From Kocuria sp. (GTDB taxonomy: Bacteria > Actinomycetota > Actinomycetes > Actinomycetales > Micrococcaceae): a stretch of DNA of 64,000 bases. Shown in pieces: positions 9,004 through 17,592 of this stretch. The stretch covers positions 1 to 64,000 of the forward strand of contig JAKDJD010000013.1 of the NCBI GenBank assembly GCA_030454085.1, in the 5' to 3' direction. The position numbers were made by a program, and so were the translations under genes. Below the pieces are notes generated by a model that was not told the DNA's origin, did not search any database, and saw only the letters and a program-made list of their open reading frames with translations. How positions within the stretch are numbered: position 1 is the first letter of the stretch; every line of letters starts with the position of its first letter.

Positions 9004-10392
9004 ATGAGTACGTACGTCGTGGGTGTGGATTCCTCCACGCAATCTTGCAAAGCGGTGCTGGTCGACGCCGCCACCGGAGAGGTCGTCGAGGAACGCCGGG
9101 CCGCTCACCCCGCCGGGACGGAAGTGGACCCCAGGGAGTGGGTTGCCGCGCTCAGGACGGTGACCGAAGAACTTCTTCCCCGGGCTTCGGCGGTGGCGGT
9201 CGGCGGCCAGCAGCACGGCATGGTTCTCCTGGACGAGAACGACGACGTGATCCGCCCCGCCCTCCTGTGGAACGACACCCGATCGGCGCCCCAGGCGGAG
9301 GAGCTGATCGAATGGTTGGGCGGCCCCGCCGAGGCCGCACGCCGCATCGGTAGCGTCCCGGTGGCCTCCTACACCGCGACCAAGGTCCGGTGGGTACGGG
9401 AGAACGAGCCGCAGAACGTCGAAAGAATTCACCGGATCGCGTTGCCGCACGACTACCTGACCTGGACCCTCAACGCCTCCGGGGAACTCTGGACGGATCA
9501 CGGAGAGGCATCGGGGACGGCGTACTACGATCCCGAGTCCAAACAGTGGTTGAGCGACGTCGTGGAATGGGCGGCCGGCCACGCGGTCGGGCTGCCCCGC
9601 CTGGCTTCGCCGAATCAGGCCGTGGGGCAGACCTCCACGGGTGCGCTGATCGCCCCGGGAACGGGGGACAACGCCGCTGCCGCGTTGGGTCTCGGTATGG
9701 GACCGGGCGACGTCAGCATGTCGATCGGGACCTCGGGAGTGGTCGCCGTGGTCAGCGACGTTCCGTCGCAGGACGCGACAGGATCCATCTCGGGGTTCGC
9801 CGATGCGTCCGGGCGGTACTTGCCGTTGGCGACCACGCTCAACGGGGCCCAGGTCTTCGACAAAGCCGCGGACCTGCTGGGCGTCTCCCACGAGGAGCTC
9901 TCGGATATGGCGCTGTCCGCCGAGCCCGGGTCCGGCGGTTCCGTGTTCGTCCCCTACTTCGCGGGCGAGCGGACCCCCAACCTCCCGGAGGCCAGGGGCC
10001 AGTTCTTGGACATCGGTGCCGACTTCTCACGGGAGACGATGGCCCGGGCGATGATCGAGGGGCTTGCTTGCTCCATGGCCGAGAGCCTGAGGAAGGTCGA
10101 GCAACAGACCGGGACCCGGGCTCAACGTGTCCTCCTGATCGGAGGGGGCGCCCAGTCACGGGCCTTCCAACAGATATTGTCCGGTGTGATCGGGGGCCCA
10201 GTGCTCCTGCCCGAAACTCGGGAATTCGTGGCCCTCGGAGCGGCTCGGCAAGCCGCGTGGGCGTTGTCCGGCGCGAGCGAGCCTCCTCGCTGGGAGGCCG
10301 CGGACACCGAGGAGGTCACGTCCGACCCGACGCCGTGGCTCCTCGATCGATACGTCGAATACCGCGACCGGATCTACCCGGAGACGGCCTGA
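9004..10392 (+). CDS. xylB: Xylulokinase
   Basis: This is a 462-residue FGGY-family sugar kinase. The N-terminal phosphate-binding segment VVGVDSSTQSCKAVLVD is followed by VGGQQHGMV and the LLWNDTRS motif, the XylB substrate signature. The C-terminal half has SMSIGTSGVV and the nucleotide-binding LIGGGAQSRAF. It would phosphorylate D-xylulose made by the upstream arabitol-type dehydrogenase and feed the pentose phosphate pathway. The ATG at 9004 has AAGGAG 9 bases upstream. It is the last gene of the plus-strand polyol operon and ends 7 bases before the 3' end of a convergent SDR gene, with no obvious terminator between them. Confidence 0.9.
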   Translation: MSTYVVGVDSSTQSCKAVLVDAATGEVVEERRAAHPAGTEVDPREWVAALRTVTEELLPRASAVAVGGQQHGMVLLDENDDVIRPALLWNDTRSAPQAEELIEWLGGPAEAARRIGSVPVASYTATKVRWVRENEPQNVERIHRIALPHDYLTWTLNASGELWTDHGEASGTAYYDPESKQWLSDVVEWAAGHAVGLPRLASPNQAVGQTSTGALIAPGTGDNAAAALGLGMGPGDVSMSIGTSGVVAVVSDVPSQDATGSISGFADASGRYLPLATTLNGAQVFDKAADLLGVSHEELSDMALSAEPGSGGSVFVPYFAGERTPNLPEARGQFLDIGADFSRETMARAMIEGLACSMAESLRKVEQQTGTRAQRVLLIGGGAQSRAFQQILSGVIGGPVLLPETREFVALGAARQAAWALSGASEPPRWEAADTEEVTSDPTPWLLDRYVEYRDRIYPETA

Positions 10393-10399
10393 GAGGCGG

Positions 10400-11140
10400 T
10401 CAGACGTTGCTGTAGCCGCCGTCGATCAGCAGGTCCGCCCCGTTGATCATTCCGGCTTCGGGGGATACGACGTATCCGACCATGGCCGCGACCTCTTCCG
10501 GATCCGCGAAGCGCCCTGCGGGAATCTTGCTTCTGGCTTCGTCGCCCTTTGCGCCGGACCAGGCCATTGCGCCCATGTCGGTTGCGACGATGGTGGGGGA
10601 GACGGTGTTGACGGTGATCCCGTGCGGCCCCCATTCGGCGGCCAGAACCCTGGTCAGTCCCGCTACCGCGGCCTTCGACGCACAATACGTCGCGTGGTCC
10701 TCGAGCCCGACGGCGCCCGCCTGGGAACCCAGGTTCACGATGCGGCCGTACCCGACCCCCAACATGGCCCGTGCGGCTTCACGCGCCATGAAGAATGTGC
10801 CGCCGAGGTTCACATCCATGACGGCGCGCCAGTCCTCGGAAGGAACCTCCGCAGCCGGACCGACCCTGGAGATCCCCGCGGAGTTCACCAGAATCTGGGG
10901 CGTTCCTCGCTCGGCGACCACCCGATCCATGACATGGCGAGCGGCGTTCGGGTCCGACAGGTCGGCACGCACGGCCACATGGTCGTTCCCGGGAAGGTCG
11001 GCCACGGAGTCCTCGACCTGCTGCGAGGACCCGACGCCGACGACGCACGCGCCGCGCGAGGCCAGGTGACGCGCAATGGCGAGGCCTATGCCGCGTCCCG
11101 CCCCCGTGACGATCGCGGTCGAGCCGTCCAGGCTGTTCAT
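10400..11140 (-). CDS. SDR-family polyol dehydrogenase (D-threitol dehydrogenase-like), second copy
   Basis: This 246-residue classical short-chain dehydrogenase has the cofactor motif TGAGRGIG at about residues 13-20, the NSAG motif, and the catalytic Ser (LGSQ) with YCASK (Tyr-x-x-x-Lys). The segment GRIVNLGSQAGAVGLEDHA and the ending LIDGGYSNV fit D-threitol-dehydrogenase-like SDRs as I recall them. It is a close paralogue of the gene at 11137-11883. Its ATG overlaps the stop of that gene (ATGA), so the two are translationally coupled. It probably oxidises a sugar alcohol to a ketose in the cytoplasm. The substrate is not determined by sequence. Confidence 0.82.
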   Translation of the reverse strand: MNSLDGSTAIVTGAGRGIGLAIARHLASRGACVVGVGSSQQVEDSVADLPGNDHVAVRADLSDPNAARHVMDRVVAERGTPQILVNSAGISRVGPAAEVPSEDWRAVMDVNLGGTFFMAREAARAMLGVGYGRIVNLGSQAGAVGLEDHATYCASKAAVAGLTRVLAAEWGPHGITVNTVSPTIVATDMGAMAWSGAKGDEARSKIPAGRFADPEEVAAMVGYVVSPEAGMINGADLLIDGGYSNV

Positions 11141-11883
11141 ACGCTCGTGTAGCCGCCGTCGATGACCATATTGGTGCCCGTGACCATGGCAGCCTCGTCA
11201 GACACCAAGTACCCGACCATGGCCGCGACCTCCTCGGGCTGGGCGAAGCGGCCGGCGGGAATCTGCCGCTTGGCCGCCTCTCCCTTTTCCCCGGCCCATG
11301 CTTTCTTGCCGAGGGGAGTTTCGACGATGGTCGGCGAGACCGCGTTGACCGTGACTCCCTTCGGGGCCCACTCGAGGGAGAGGACCCTGGTCAGGCCGAC
11401 AATGCCGGCCTTGGAAGCGCAGTATGCGGCATGCTGCTCCAACCCGACCACCGCGCCCTGGGACGCGAGGTTGACGATGCGGCCGTACCCGGCGTCCGTC
11501 ATGAGCCGTCCGATGGCCTGGGCCATGTAGAAGGAGCCGCTGAGGTTGATGTCGATGGTCTTCTTCCAGTCCCCGGCGCTGAGCTCGGTGGCCGGATCAA
11601 GGAAGACCACCCCGGCGGAATTGACGAGAATCTGCGGTGTCCCCAGGCTCGAGGCGACGTCGTCGGCCACCTTGCCGGCTTCTGCCGGATCGGACAGGTC
11701 TGCACGAATGCCGTGGTGACCGCTTCCCGGCAAAGAGCCGAGGGCTTCCTCGAGTGCTGGTGAGACGTCGACTCCGGCGATCCGTGCGCCCTTTGCGGCC
11801 AGGTGTTCGGCGATGGCCGCGCCGATACCGCTTGCCGCGCCCGTGACGACGGCGATCCTGTCAGCGAACGGTTGCTCACTCAT
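11137..11883 (-). CDS. SDR-family polyol dehydrogenase (D-threitol dehydrogenase-like), first copy
   Basis: This 248-residue SDR has TGAASGIG near residue 15, NSAG, NLASQ with the catalytic Ser, and YCASK. The body and the C-terminal MVIDGGYTSV closely match its neighbour, so the pair arose by tandem duplication. The ATG at 11883 overlaps the stop of the upstream FGGY kinase (ATGA), and GGAG precedes it. The frame continues upstream but only inside the kinase gene. The likely role is NAD(P)-linked oxidation of a C4 or C5 polyol. Keeping two paralogues suggests different stereochemistry or substrates. Confidence 0.83.
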   Translation of the reverse strand: MSEQPFADRIAVVTGAASGIGAAIAEHLAAKGARIAGVDVSPALEEALGSLPGSGHHGIRADLSDPAEAGKVADDVASSLGTPQILVNSAGVVFLDPATELSAGDWKKTIDINLSGSFYMAQAIGRLMTDAGYGRIVNLASQGAVVGLEQHAAYCASKAGIVGLTRVLSLEWAPKGVTVNAVSPTIVETPLGKKAWAGEKGEAAKRQIPAGRFAQPEEVAAMVGYLVSDEAAMVTGTNMVIDGGYTSV

Positions 11884-13415
11884 GCTTGCTCCTCGGTCGT
11901 GATGTTGGGGGAAGTGATGTGCTCCGGCTGGTCGGGCGTGTGGCCGGTTCTCTCGGCGACCCCCGCCATGTGGTGCTGGATTTCTGCGGTTGCCTCGTAC
12001 AGGCTCCGGTAGTCCTCGTACAGCGCGTCGTACACAGGGGTCTCGCGGGGCTCGATGGTCTTTTCGACGGGGTTCCATTCATCCAGGTCGTCGACGACGC
12101 CGAGGGCCTCCGCGGTCATGAACGCATCCCCGTAGGCCGCGCCCACGGAGTAGCGGTGGATGTGCTGTGGCCGGCCGGTGACGTCGGAAACGATCTGCGG
12201 CCACAGGTCCGAACCGACACCGCCGCCCGCGGCGGTGATCGAGTGGATGGAAGCGCCTGCCCTCTCCATGACCTCGATGTTGTGCCGAACGGCGAAGGCG
12301 GTTGCCTCCAGGAGAGACCTGTAGAGGTGTCCCCGGCCGTGCTCGAGGGTGAGTCCGATCATCACGCCGCGCGCATCCGGGTCCTGGATCGGTGTCCGCT
12401 CTCCGGCGAAGTAGGGCAGGGTCAGCAGGCCGTCCGACCCGGGGGCGACCTGTTCGGCCGCTTCGATGAGGGCCGTGTATTCGCGCACCCCGGAGATTTC
12501 CCGGAACCACTGGGTCAGCGCGCCGGAGGTGGCGAGCCCGCCGGCGAGATTGCGGGTGCCTCGGCGGGTTCCGGTGGTTCCCCACATCGAGGCGTGCCGC
12601 AACCTGTCCCCGGAGTTCGCGATGAGGAACAGCGTGGTCCCGTACATCAGGAACAACTCGCCGATCTCGGTCGCTCCCACGGATTCCTGTTCGGCCCAGG
12701 CGTCGATGCTTCCGAAGATCACCGGTATGCCGGCCTCGAGCTCCGGCAGGTCGGAGAGTTCCTGCGTCCGGGCGCAGACCTCGTTGCTCCAGCCGAGGCG
12801 CGGCAGTTCGGTGCCGTGAGCGAGGCGCTCCGCCATGTCGGTGTCCCACTCCTGGGTCTGGGGATCGTACAAAGGAGTGCACTGGCTCGCCGAATGACGA
12901 TCCAGAACGTATTCACCGGTGAGATGCTGGATGATCCAGCTCGAGGGCATATAGAAGCGGACGCCCCTCGCGAATGCTTCCGGATACCTCTTGGCGAACC
13001 ACAGCAATTTGGGCCCGCCCGCCTGGGACGTGAGCTGCGAATCGTACCGCTTGAGGAGTTCCAGCTGCCCCAGCTCCGCGGCGAGCTCCTCGATCTCGGT
13101 CCGGGCCCGGTAATCCACGCCGTAGAGTGCAGCAGGTGCGATGGGTCGGCCTTCGCTCGCGACGCCGATGCAGGGCCCCATCCCGGAAACTCCGATGCCC
13201 TCGATCCGCACGGAATTGCTGCGCACCAGGTCGCCGTAGAGTTCCTGAAATTCTTTCCACCAGATGGTCATGTCCATCTGGACGACACCGTGAGCGAGAC
13301 GCTCGACCTCGTGTTCCCGGGTTCGGGAGTCGAGGACCGAACCGTCGTGGCTCACCAAGACCGCTTTGGTGCTGGAAGTGCCGACATCGAGACCGAAGAA
13401 TGCGCTGGTTGCCAT
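11880..13415 (-). CDS. FGGY-family carbohydrate kinase
   Basis: This 511-residue sugar kinase has both FGGY domains: LDVGTSSTKAVLV at the N-terminus (ATP phosphate loop), GVSGMGPC, and in the C-terminal half LPYFAGERTP and AAGGGVGSDLWPQI. Within the family it is more like uncharacterised polyol/ketose kinases than XylB, and it lacks a clear ribulo- or glycerokinase signature. It is the first gene of a three-gene operon with two SDR dehydrogenases, all joined by ATGA overlaps. It therefore probably phosphorylates the ketose they make. Start choice is uncertain: in-frame ATGs at 13415, 13424 and 13439 all lack a good ribosome-binding site. The repeat ACCA-N3-TGGT lies across this region. Confidence 0.82.
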   Translation of the reverse strand: MATSAFFGLDVGTSSTKAVLVSHDGSVLDSRTREHEVERLAHGVVQMDMTIWWKEFQELYGDLVRSNSVRIEGIGVSGMGPCIGVASEGRPIAPAALYGVDYRARTEIEELAAELGQLELLKRYDSQLTSQAGGPKLLWFAKRYPEAFARGVRFYMPSSWIIQHLTGEYVLDRHSASQCTPLYDPQTQEWDTDMAERLAHGTELPRLGWSNEVCARTQELSDLPELEAGIPVIFGSIDAWAEQESVGATEIGELFLMYGTTLFLIANSGDRLRHASMWGTTGTRRGTRNLAGGLATSGALTQWFREISGVREYTALIEAAEQVAPGSDGLLTLPYFAGERTPIQDPDARGVMIGLTLEHGRGHLYRSLLEATAFAVRHNIEVMERAGASIHSITAAGGGVGSDLWPQIVSDVTGRPQHIHRYSVGAAYGDAFMTAEALGVVDDLDEWNPVEKTIEPRETPVYDALYEDYRSLYEATAEIQHHMAGVAERTGHTPDQPEHITSPNITTEEQA

Positions 13416-13472
13416 GGGAACCATATTGGTACAGATCACAGCTCGGGGCCATACAGGGTGGCCCGAGAGTCC

Positions 13473-14186
13473 TCAGCCGTGTCCCTGGATCCAGTCCGAA
13501 TCGTAGAGATCCCCGGTCGATCCGCCCCGCTTCTGCCTGTCGCGCTCGGCATAGTCCGTGCGGCGCAGGATCGCATCGTCGTCGTCGGGAGTGCTCCACA
13601 GGCCGAGGGCGACGAGGCCGGCGGCGAGGCTCGCCATGAGCAGGAACAAGAACCCCAACTCGGTCCACATCACGACGTGATTCCGCACGAGGACGTCGTT
13701 GGATCCGTGCATCCAGTGGGGAACCATGTACCCGATCACGAAGAAAACGATGCTGAGCGCAACCAAGCCCGCGGGGAGCCAGAACCATCGTGTGCCGCGA
13801 CGGGCTTGTTGCCGACCTTCGCGATCCCGAAAGGCCGGGGCCAGCCGCCAGCGGACCGATATCAGCCCGGCGGACCCCACCAACAGGGGCAGGGCCCCGA
13901 GAACGGCCCACCGGGGGTGCGCGGCCGCCGCGAGTCCGAAGACCACCAGGATCCCCAGCATGCAACTCGCGAAGGAAAGTCCGCCGACCATCCGGCGATA
14001 GGCGCTCGCGCGTGGGCGAATGGTGTGGGGCGCGGTCGAGCCATTGTGCATGCTCGCGGCAGGTCCACGGGAACCAGAGGTCTCGTGGTCCGCGCCAGGA
14101 CCATCGGGGCCGTTGACCCTGATCCCGTAGGCGGGTGGCTCCTCGTCGCCGGCATGCATTCCGCCGGCGCCTCTGGTGCTGCTCAT
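13473..14186 (-). CDS. Membrane protein of unknown function
   Basis: I do not recognise this 237-residue protein. The first 60 residues are polar and Gly/Pro/Ser-rich, probably disordered and cytosolic. Four hydrophobic stretches follow (about residues 67-85, 88-108, 134-153 and 169-190), and then an acidic to basic tail. The start ATG has GGGAGG 7 bases upstream. It lies upstream of the FGGY kinase on the same strand, but 58 bases separate them, and nothing ties it to polyol metabolism. Confidence 0.7.
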   Translation of the reverse strand: MSSTRGAGGMHAGDEEPPAYGIRVNGPDGPGADHETSGSRGPAASMHNGSTAPHTIRPRASAYRRMVGGLSFASCMLGILVVFGLAAAAHPRWAVLGALPLLVGSAGLISVRWRLAPAFRDREGRQQARRGTRWFWLPAGLVALSIVFFVIGYMVPHWMHGSNDVLVRNHVVMWTELGFLFLLMASLAAGLVALGLWSTPDDDDAILRRTDYAERDRQKRGGSTGDLYDSDWIQGHG

Positions 14187-14361
14187 TCCGTGCCTCCCCT
14201 CAGGCCCCGTGGCACCTCGTGCTCGGGCTCGACTGCTTCTTCCATGGTAGGCGCCCCGAGCGCCGCGTGGAACGGCCTGTGGATACGTCGGAGATCAGCA
14301 ATTTTCAGGATAGGTTCAGGCCCAATGCACCGAACTGTCAGCTCCGTTGGATAACCTGACT

Positions 14362-14416
14362 AGGCAACACCCGGTGATGCGAGGAAGTGCGAGCCCCGCA
14401 ACGCCGGGTGTTGCCT
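14362..14416. terminator. 13-bp inverted repeat between the HAD gene and the membrane-protein gene
   Basis: AGGCAACACCCGG (14362-14374) is the exact reverse complement of 14404-14416, with a 29-base loop. It lies about 50 bases past the 3' end of the minus-strand HAD gene, so a terminator role is likely. The long loop is unusual for a terminator, and a structured RNA is an alternative. The remainder of 14187-14464 holds no gene that I can support. Confidence 0.5.
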
Positions 14417-14464
14417 TGCGTCGTGCACCCACCATGTCCCGACGCTGCCCGAAGAGCGGAGCCT

Positions 14465-15199
14465 CTAGGATCCGGTCCCGAGCCAGGCGCGGACCATCTG
14501 GCGGAATTCGGGGTCCTCGAAGCTCGAGACCGCGAAGTGGGCCGGAGGTGCGGATTCGACATCCTCCGCGAGCACCGTGACTCTCGTCCCGGCTGCCACG
14601 GCCGCCGCGGCACCCGGCGCGGAGTCCTCGAAGGTCAGTGCCCGGTCGCACGCGCCTCCCAGGTTGTCGACAGCCTGGATGTACATGTCCGGCTCGGGCT
14701 TTCCCTGGGCGACGTCGTCGCAGGAAACCCACGTCCCGAGATACTTCTTGAATCCTGTGGTCTCCAATTTGGCGTCGAGGATCATTCGCGTCGAATTCGA
14801 CGCGACGCCGACCGGCAGGGCCTCTGAGAACTCGCGGACCAGGTCCATGGCGCCGGGGATGAGGTCGACGCCTCGCTCGATGCGTTGAACGTCCAGGTCG
14901 GAGAGCATCGACAGGATTTCCTGACCGCGCCCCTCGATCTCCGCTTTCGGGGCGTTCTTGGGCAGCTCCTCGGCCGCCAGGGCTTCGGCGATGGTCGCGG
15001 CCGGAAGGGCGGTCAGCCGGTCGGCGAGATGCTCGGGGCTCGCCAGACCCAGGTCATGGCTCACGCGGGCGATAGTGGTGACCCACGATTTCTCCGTGTC
15101 CATGAGGACGCCGTCGCAGTCGAAGACCACCGCGGTGGGAGCCCAGTCAGAGGGGAAAACGGAAGAGCCCAGCGGTGTGGAGCGTCGAGAGAAAGTCAT
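14465..15199 (-). CDS. HAD-superfamily phosphatase (beta-phosphoglucomutase-like subfamily)
   Basis: This 244-residue haloacid-dehalogenase hydrolase has all four motifs: FDCDGVLMDTE (nucleophile Asp, D-x-D), VASNST, KPEPDMY (catalytic Lys) and FEDSAPG. The helical cap between motifs I and II fits the beta-phosphoglucomutase/sugar-phosphatase subfamily. It would remove phosphate from a small sugar phosphate or a similar metabolite. There is no clear ribosome-binding site before the ATG. It stands alone, between the membrane protein and the divergent iron-uptake operon. Confidence 0.85.
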   Translation of the reverse strand: MTFSRRSTPLGSSVFPSDWAPTAVVFDCDGVLMDTEKSWVTTIARVSHDLGLASPEHLADRLTALPAATIAEALAAEELPKNAPKAEIEGRGQEILSMLSDLDVQRIERGVDLIPGAMDLVREFSEALPVGVASNSTRMILDAKLETTGFKKYLGTWVSCDDVAQGKPEPDMYIQAVDNLGGACDRALTFEDSAPGAAAAVAAGTRVTVLAEDVESAPPAHFAVSSFEDPEFRQMVRAWLGTGS

Positions 15200-15351
15200 G
15201 AAGCCATCATTTCAGATGATTTCCTCACCGCGAGCCTCGTGGCCGTGCTCGGGATTCCCCGCGTACCTGCGGCGAGGACGGGGCCGTCACGACTGATGGC
15301 ATGGATTCACTCACAAATGACTGTCCTAATTCGGGCGGGGCCATAGTATGA

Positions 15352-15365
15352 TGAGGCTTGCCTTA
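15352..15365 (+). promoter_or_regulatory. Candidate iron box (DtxR/IdeR/DmdR-type operator) before the siderophore operon
   Basis: TGAGGCTTGCCTTA is an imperfect palindrome (TGAGGC-TT-GCCTTA) close to the core of the actinobacterial iron box TTAGG-TTAGSCTAA-CCTAA. It overlaps a -10-like TATGAT (15347-15352) upstream of the siderophore-binding protein gene. Repression by an iron-loaded DtxR-family protein is inferred. The leader to the start codon is about 110 bases and shows no gene. Confidence 0.55.
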
Positions 15366-15477
15366 TGTTGGGGGCGAGTTCGCACCCGACGGTCACGAAC
15401 ACCCGCACCCCAGGGGGACAGGCGATCGATTCCCCCGATCTGCCGCAGCCCCACCCTTTTAGGAGATACATCACATT

Positions 15478-16539
15478 ATGGTTTCCATTTCCCGTGGCAC
15501 CTTCTTGAAAGCAGCCGCCGCGTCCGCCGCGGCGCTCGCCCTGGCCGGATGCTCGACGGGCTCCAATGACGGAAAGGATTCGTCCGCGGCCGGCGGCAGC
15601 TCGTCGGCAGATCCCGATGCGTTCCCCGTGACCCTTGAATCCCAGTTCGGCGAGACGAAGATCGACTCCGAGCCGAAGAAGGTCGTTGGTCTCGGCTGGA
15701 TCAACGCAGAGATCGCGCTCTCGCTGGGCGTCATCCCCATCGGTTCCGGGTACGTCGGGTGGGGCGAGAACAAGAACCATTCGACCGACTGGTTCGATGA
15801 CAAGGTCAAGGAGCTCGGCGGCGATCAGCCGACCCGGTTCTCGGAGACCGATGGGACCAATTTCGAGGAGATTGCCAAGCTCTCCCCGGACCTGATCCTC
15901 GCAGCGGTCGGCAGCATGGACCAGGAAACCTTCGACAAGCTCAAGGAGATCGCTCCCGTCGTGGTCTACTCCAAGGACCACAAGGACGGCTGGGCGGTTC
16001 CGTGGCAGGACTCGACCAGGACCATCGGCAAGGCCCTCGGCCGCTCGTCCACAGCCGATGACGTCGTTAAGAAGGTCGAGTCCAAGTTGAGCGAGGCCGG
16101 CGAAAAGCACAGTCAGATCAAGGACGCCACGTTCGTCGCTTCGAACCTGTCCGTCTCCGAGGCCCAGCCGACCATCTCCGTGTACACCCAGGGTGACGGG
16201 CGGGTGAACTTCCTCGAGAGCCTCGGCATGAAGAACTCGGAGGCCGCCGAGTCCGTCAAGGCCGACACCTTTTACGGAACGTGGTCCAACGAACGCGCCT
16301 CCGAGCTGACCTCCGACATGATCTACTCCTGGGTCGAGTCCAAGGACGACGTCGAGAAGATCAAGTCCAACGACGTCCTCAAGCAGATCCCCGCGATCGC
16401 GAAGGACGCGGCAGTTCTGGACTACGACCAGAAGAACGGGCTCGGCATGGGAAATACCCCCTTGGGTATCGAATGGTTGGTGGACAACACCGACTTCATC
16501 GACAAGATTGCCGACGCCGTGTCGAACGGCAAGAAGTAG
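15478..16539 (+). CDS. Iron-siderophore ABC transporter substrate-binding lipoprotein
   Basis: This 353-residue FecB/FepB-family protein binds ferric siderophores outside the membrane. The N-terminus has a lipoprotein signal ending in the lipobox LAGC (Cys at about residue 25), preceded by SRGTFLK, which is weakly Tat-like with a single Arg. A Ser/Gly-rich linker leads to the periplasmic-binding fold (VVGLGWINAEIALSLGV, then LSPDLILA). AGGAGAT lies 10 bases before the ATG. It is the first gene of an operon with two permeases, an ATPase and a siderophore-interacting reductase. The siderophore type is unknown. Confidence 0.92.
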   Translation: MVSISRGTFLKAAAASAAALALAGCSTGSNDGKDSSAAGGSSSADPDAFPVTLESQFGETKIDSEPKKVVGLGWINAEIALSLGVIPIGSGYVGWGENKNHSTDWFDDKVKELGGDQPTRFSETDGTNFEEIAKLSPDLILAAVGSMDQETFDKLKEIAPVVVYSKDHKDGWAVPWQDSTRTIGKALGRSSTADDVVKKVESKLSEAGEKHSQIKDATFVASNLSVSEAQPTISVYTQGDGRVNFLESLGMKNSEAAESVKADTFYGTWSNERASELTSDMIYSWVESKDDVEKIKSNDVLKQIPAIAKDAAVLDYDQKNGLGMGNTPLGIEWLVDNTDFIDKIADAVSNGKK

Positions 16540-16551
16540 TTCCGAGGGTTG

Positions 16552-17592
16552 ATGTCCGTAGCCGTCGAATCCGTTCGGCAGAGTACGCCGGTCAGGCGCC
16601 GGTCCCGGAGGGGATTGGTCCTGGTCGGCGTGCTTGCACTCTTCGTCGTCGCCGTAATCGGGTCCCTGCTCATCGGGTCCAAACCGGTCGACCCGGTCAC
16701 CGCTGGACGCGCCCTCTTGCACCCGGATGCAGGTTCCTCCGAATCCGTCCTCATGGCCAACCGCCTGAGCCGCACGGTCATCGGAATCGTGATCGGCGCG
16801 GTGCTCGCCGCCGCCGGTGCGGCGATGCAGGGTGTCACCAGGAACCCCCTCGGTGATCCGGCGATTCTCGGTATCAATTCCGGTGCGACCTGCTTGGTCG
16901 TGGTCGGTATCGCGACCGTCGGCGCCTCCGGCGCCGGAACCTACGCGGTGTGGGCTGTCATCGGTGCCGCCCTCGCAGCCGTTCTGGTGTACTCGATCGC
17001 AAGCATCGGGCGATCAGGGGCGACGCCGGTCAAGCTCGCCCTGGTCGGGGCCGCATTCAGCGCGGGAGCGATGTCCATCACCAACGCCATGATCCTGCAG
17101 GGCCAGGACACTCTCGACGAGTTCCGCCACTGGCAGATCGGTTCGCTGTCCCGTTCGACCTACGGGGATCTCGTGTCCGTTCTGCCACTGGTTGTTATCG
17201 GCGTCGTGCTGACGGTGGGTCTCGCTTCCTCGATCAACAACTTCGCCCTGGGCGACGATATGGCTCAGTCTCTCGGAGAAAAGGTTGCCCTCAAGAGATT
17301 CGTGATCTTCGTGGGCATCACCCTCCTTTGCGGCGCGGCCGTCGCTCTGGCCGGACCGATCGCATTTCTCGGCCTCATGATTCCTCATGCTCTGCGTGCC
17401 GTCCTCGGGCCCGACTACCGGTGGATCATGCCGCTCAGTCTTGGGGCCGGCCCCGTGATCCTGCTGTGGGCCGACGTGGTCGGGCGTGTGCTCCTGCCTC
17501 CCACGGAGATCGAGGTCGGCGTGACCATGGCGATCGTCGGCGTCCCGATCTTCATCTACCTCATCCGTACCCGGAAGGCGGTGAACTTGTGA
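16552..17592 (+). CDS. FecCD-family siderophore ABC permease 1
   Basis: This is an integral membrane permease of about 346 residues in the FecCD/BtuC family. After a basic N-terminus (RRRSRRG) it has about 9-10 hydrophobic segments, including GAAMQGVTRNPLGDP, the conserved loop that contacts the ATPase, and the PIAFLGLMIPH motif. ATG at 16552 is preferred because AGGG lies 4-5 bases upstream. A TTG at 16549 is in frame but too close to that site. The stop overlaps the GTG of the next permease (GTGA), so the two are coupled and probably form a heterodimer. Confidence 0.92.
   Translation: MSVAVESVRQSTPVRRRSRRGLVLVGVLALFVVAVIGSLLIGSKPVDPVTAGRALLHPDAGSSESVLMANRLSRTVIGIVIGAVLAAAGAAMQGVTRNPLGDPAILGINSGATCLVVVGIATVGASGAGTYAVWAVIGAALAAVLVYSIASIGRSGATPVKLALVGAAFSAGAMSITNAMILQGQDTLDEFRHWQIGSLSRSTYGDLVSVLPLVVIGVVLTVGLASSINNFALGDDMAQSLGEKVALKRFVIFVGITLLCGAAVALAGPIAFLGLMIPHALRAVLGPDYRWIMPLSLGAGPVILLWADVVGRVLLPPTEIEVGVTMAIVGVPIFIYLIRTRKAVNL

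Noticed and set aside
11886-14354. An 822-residue open frame on the plus strand
   Set aside because: It runs opposite the FGGY kinase and the membrane protein, has no recognisable domain, and reflects high GC content.
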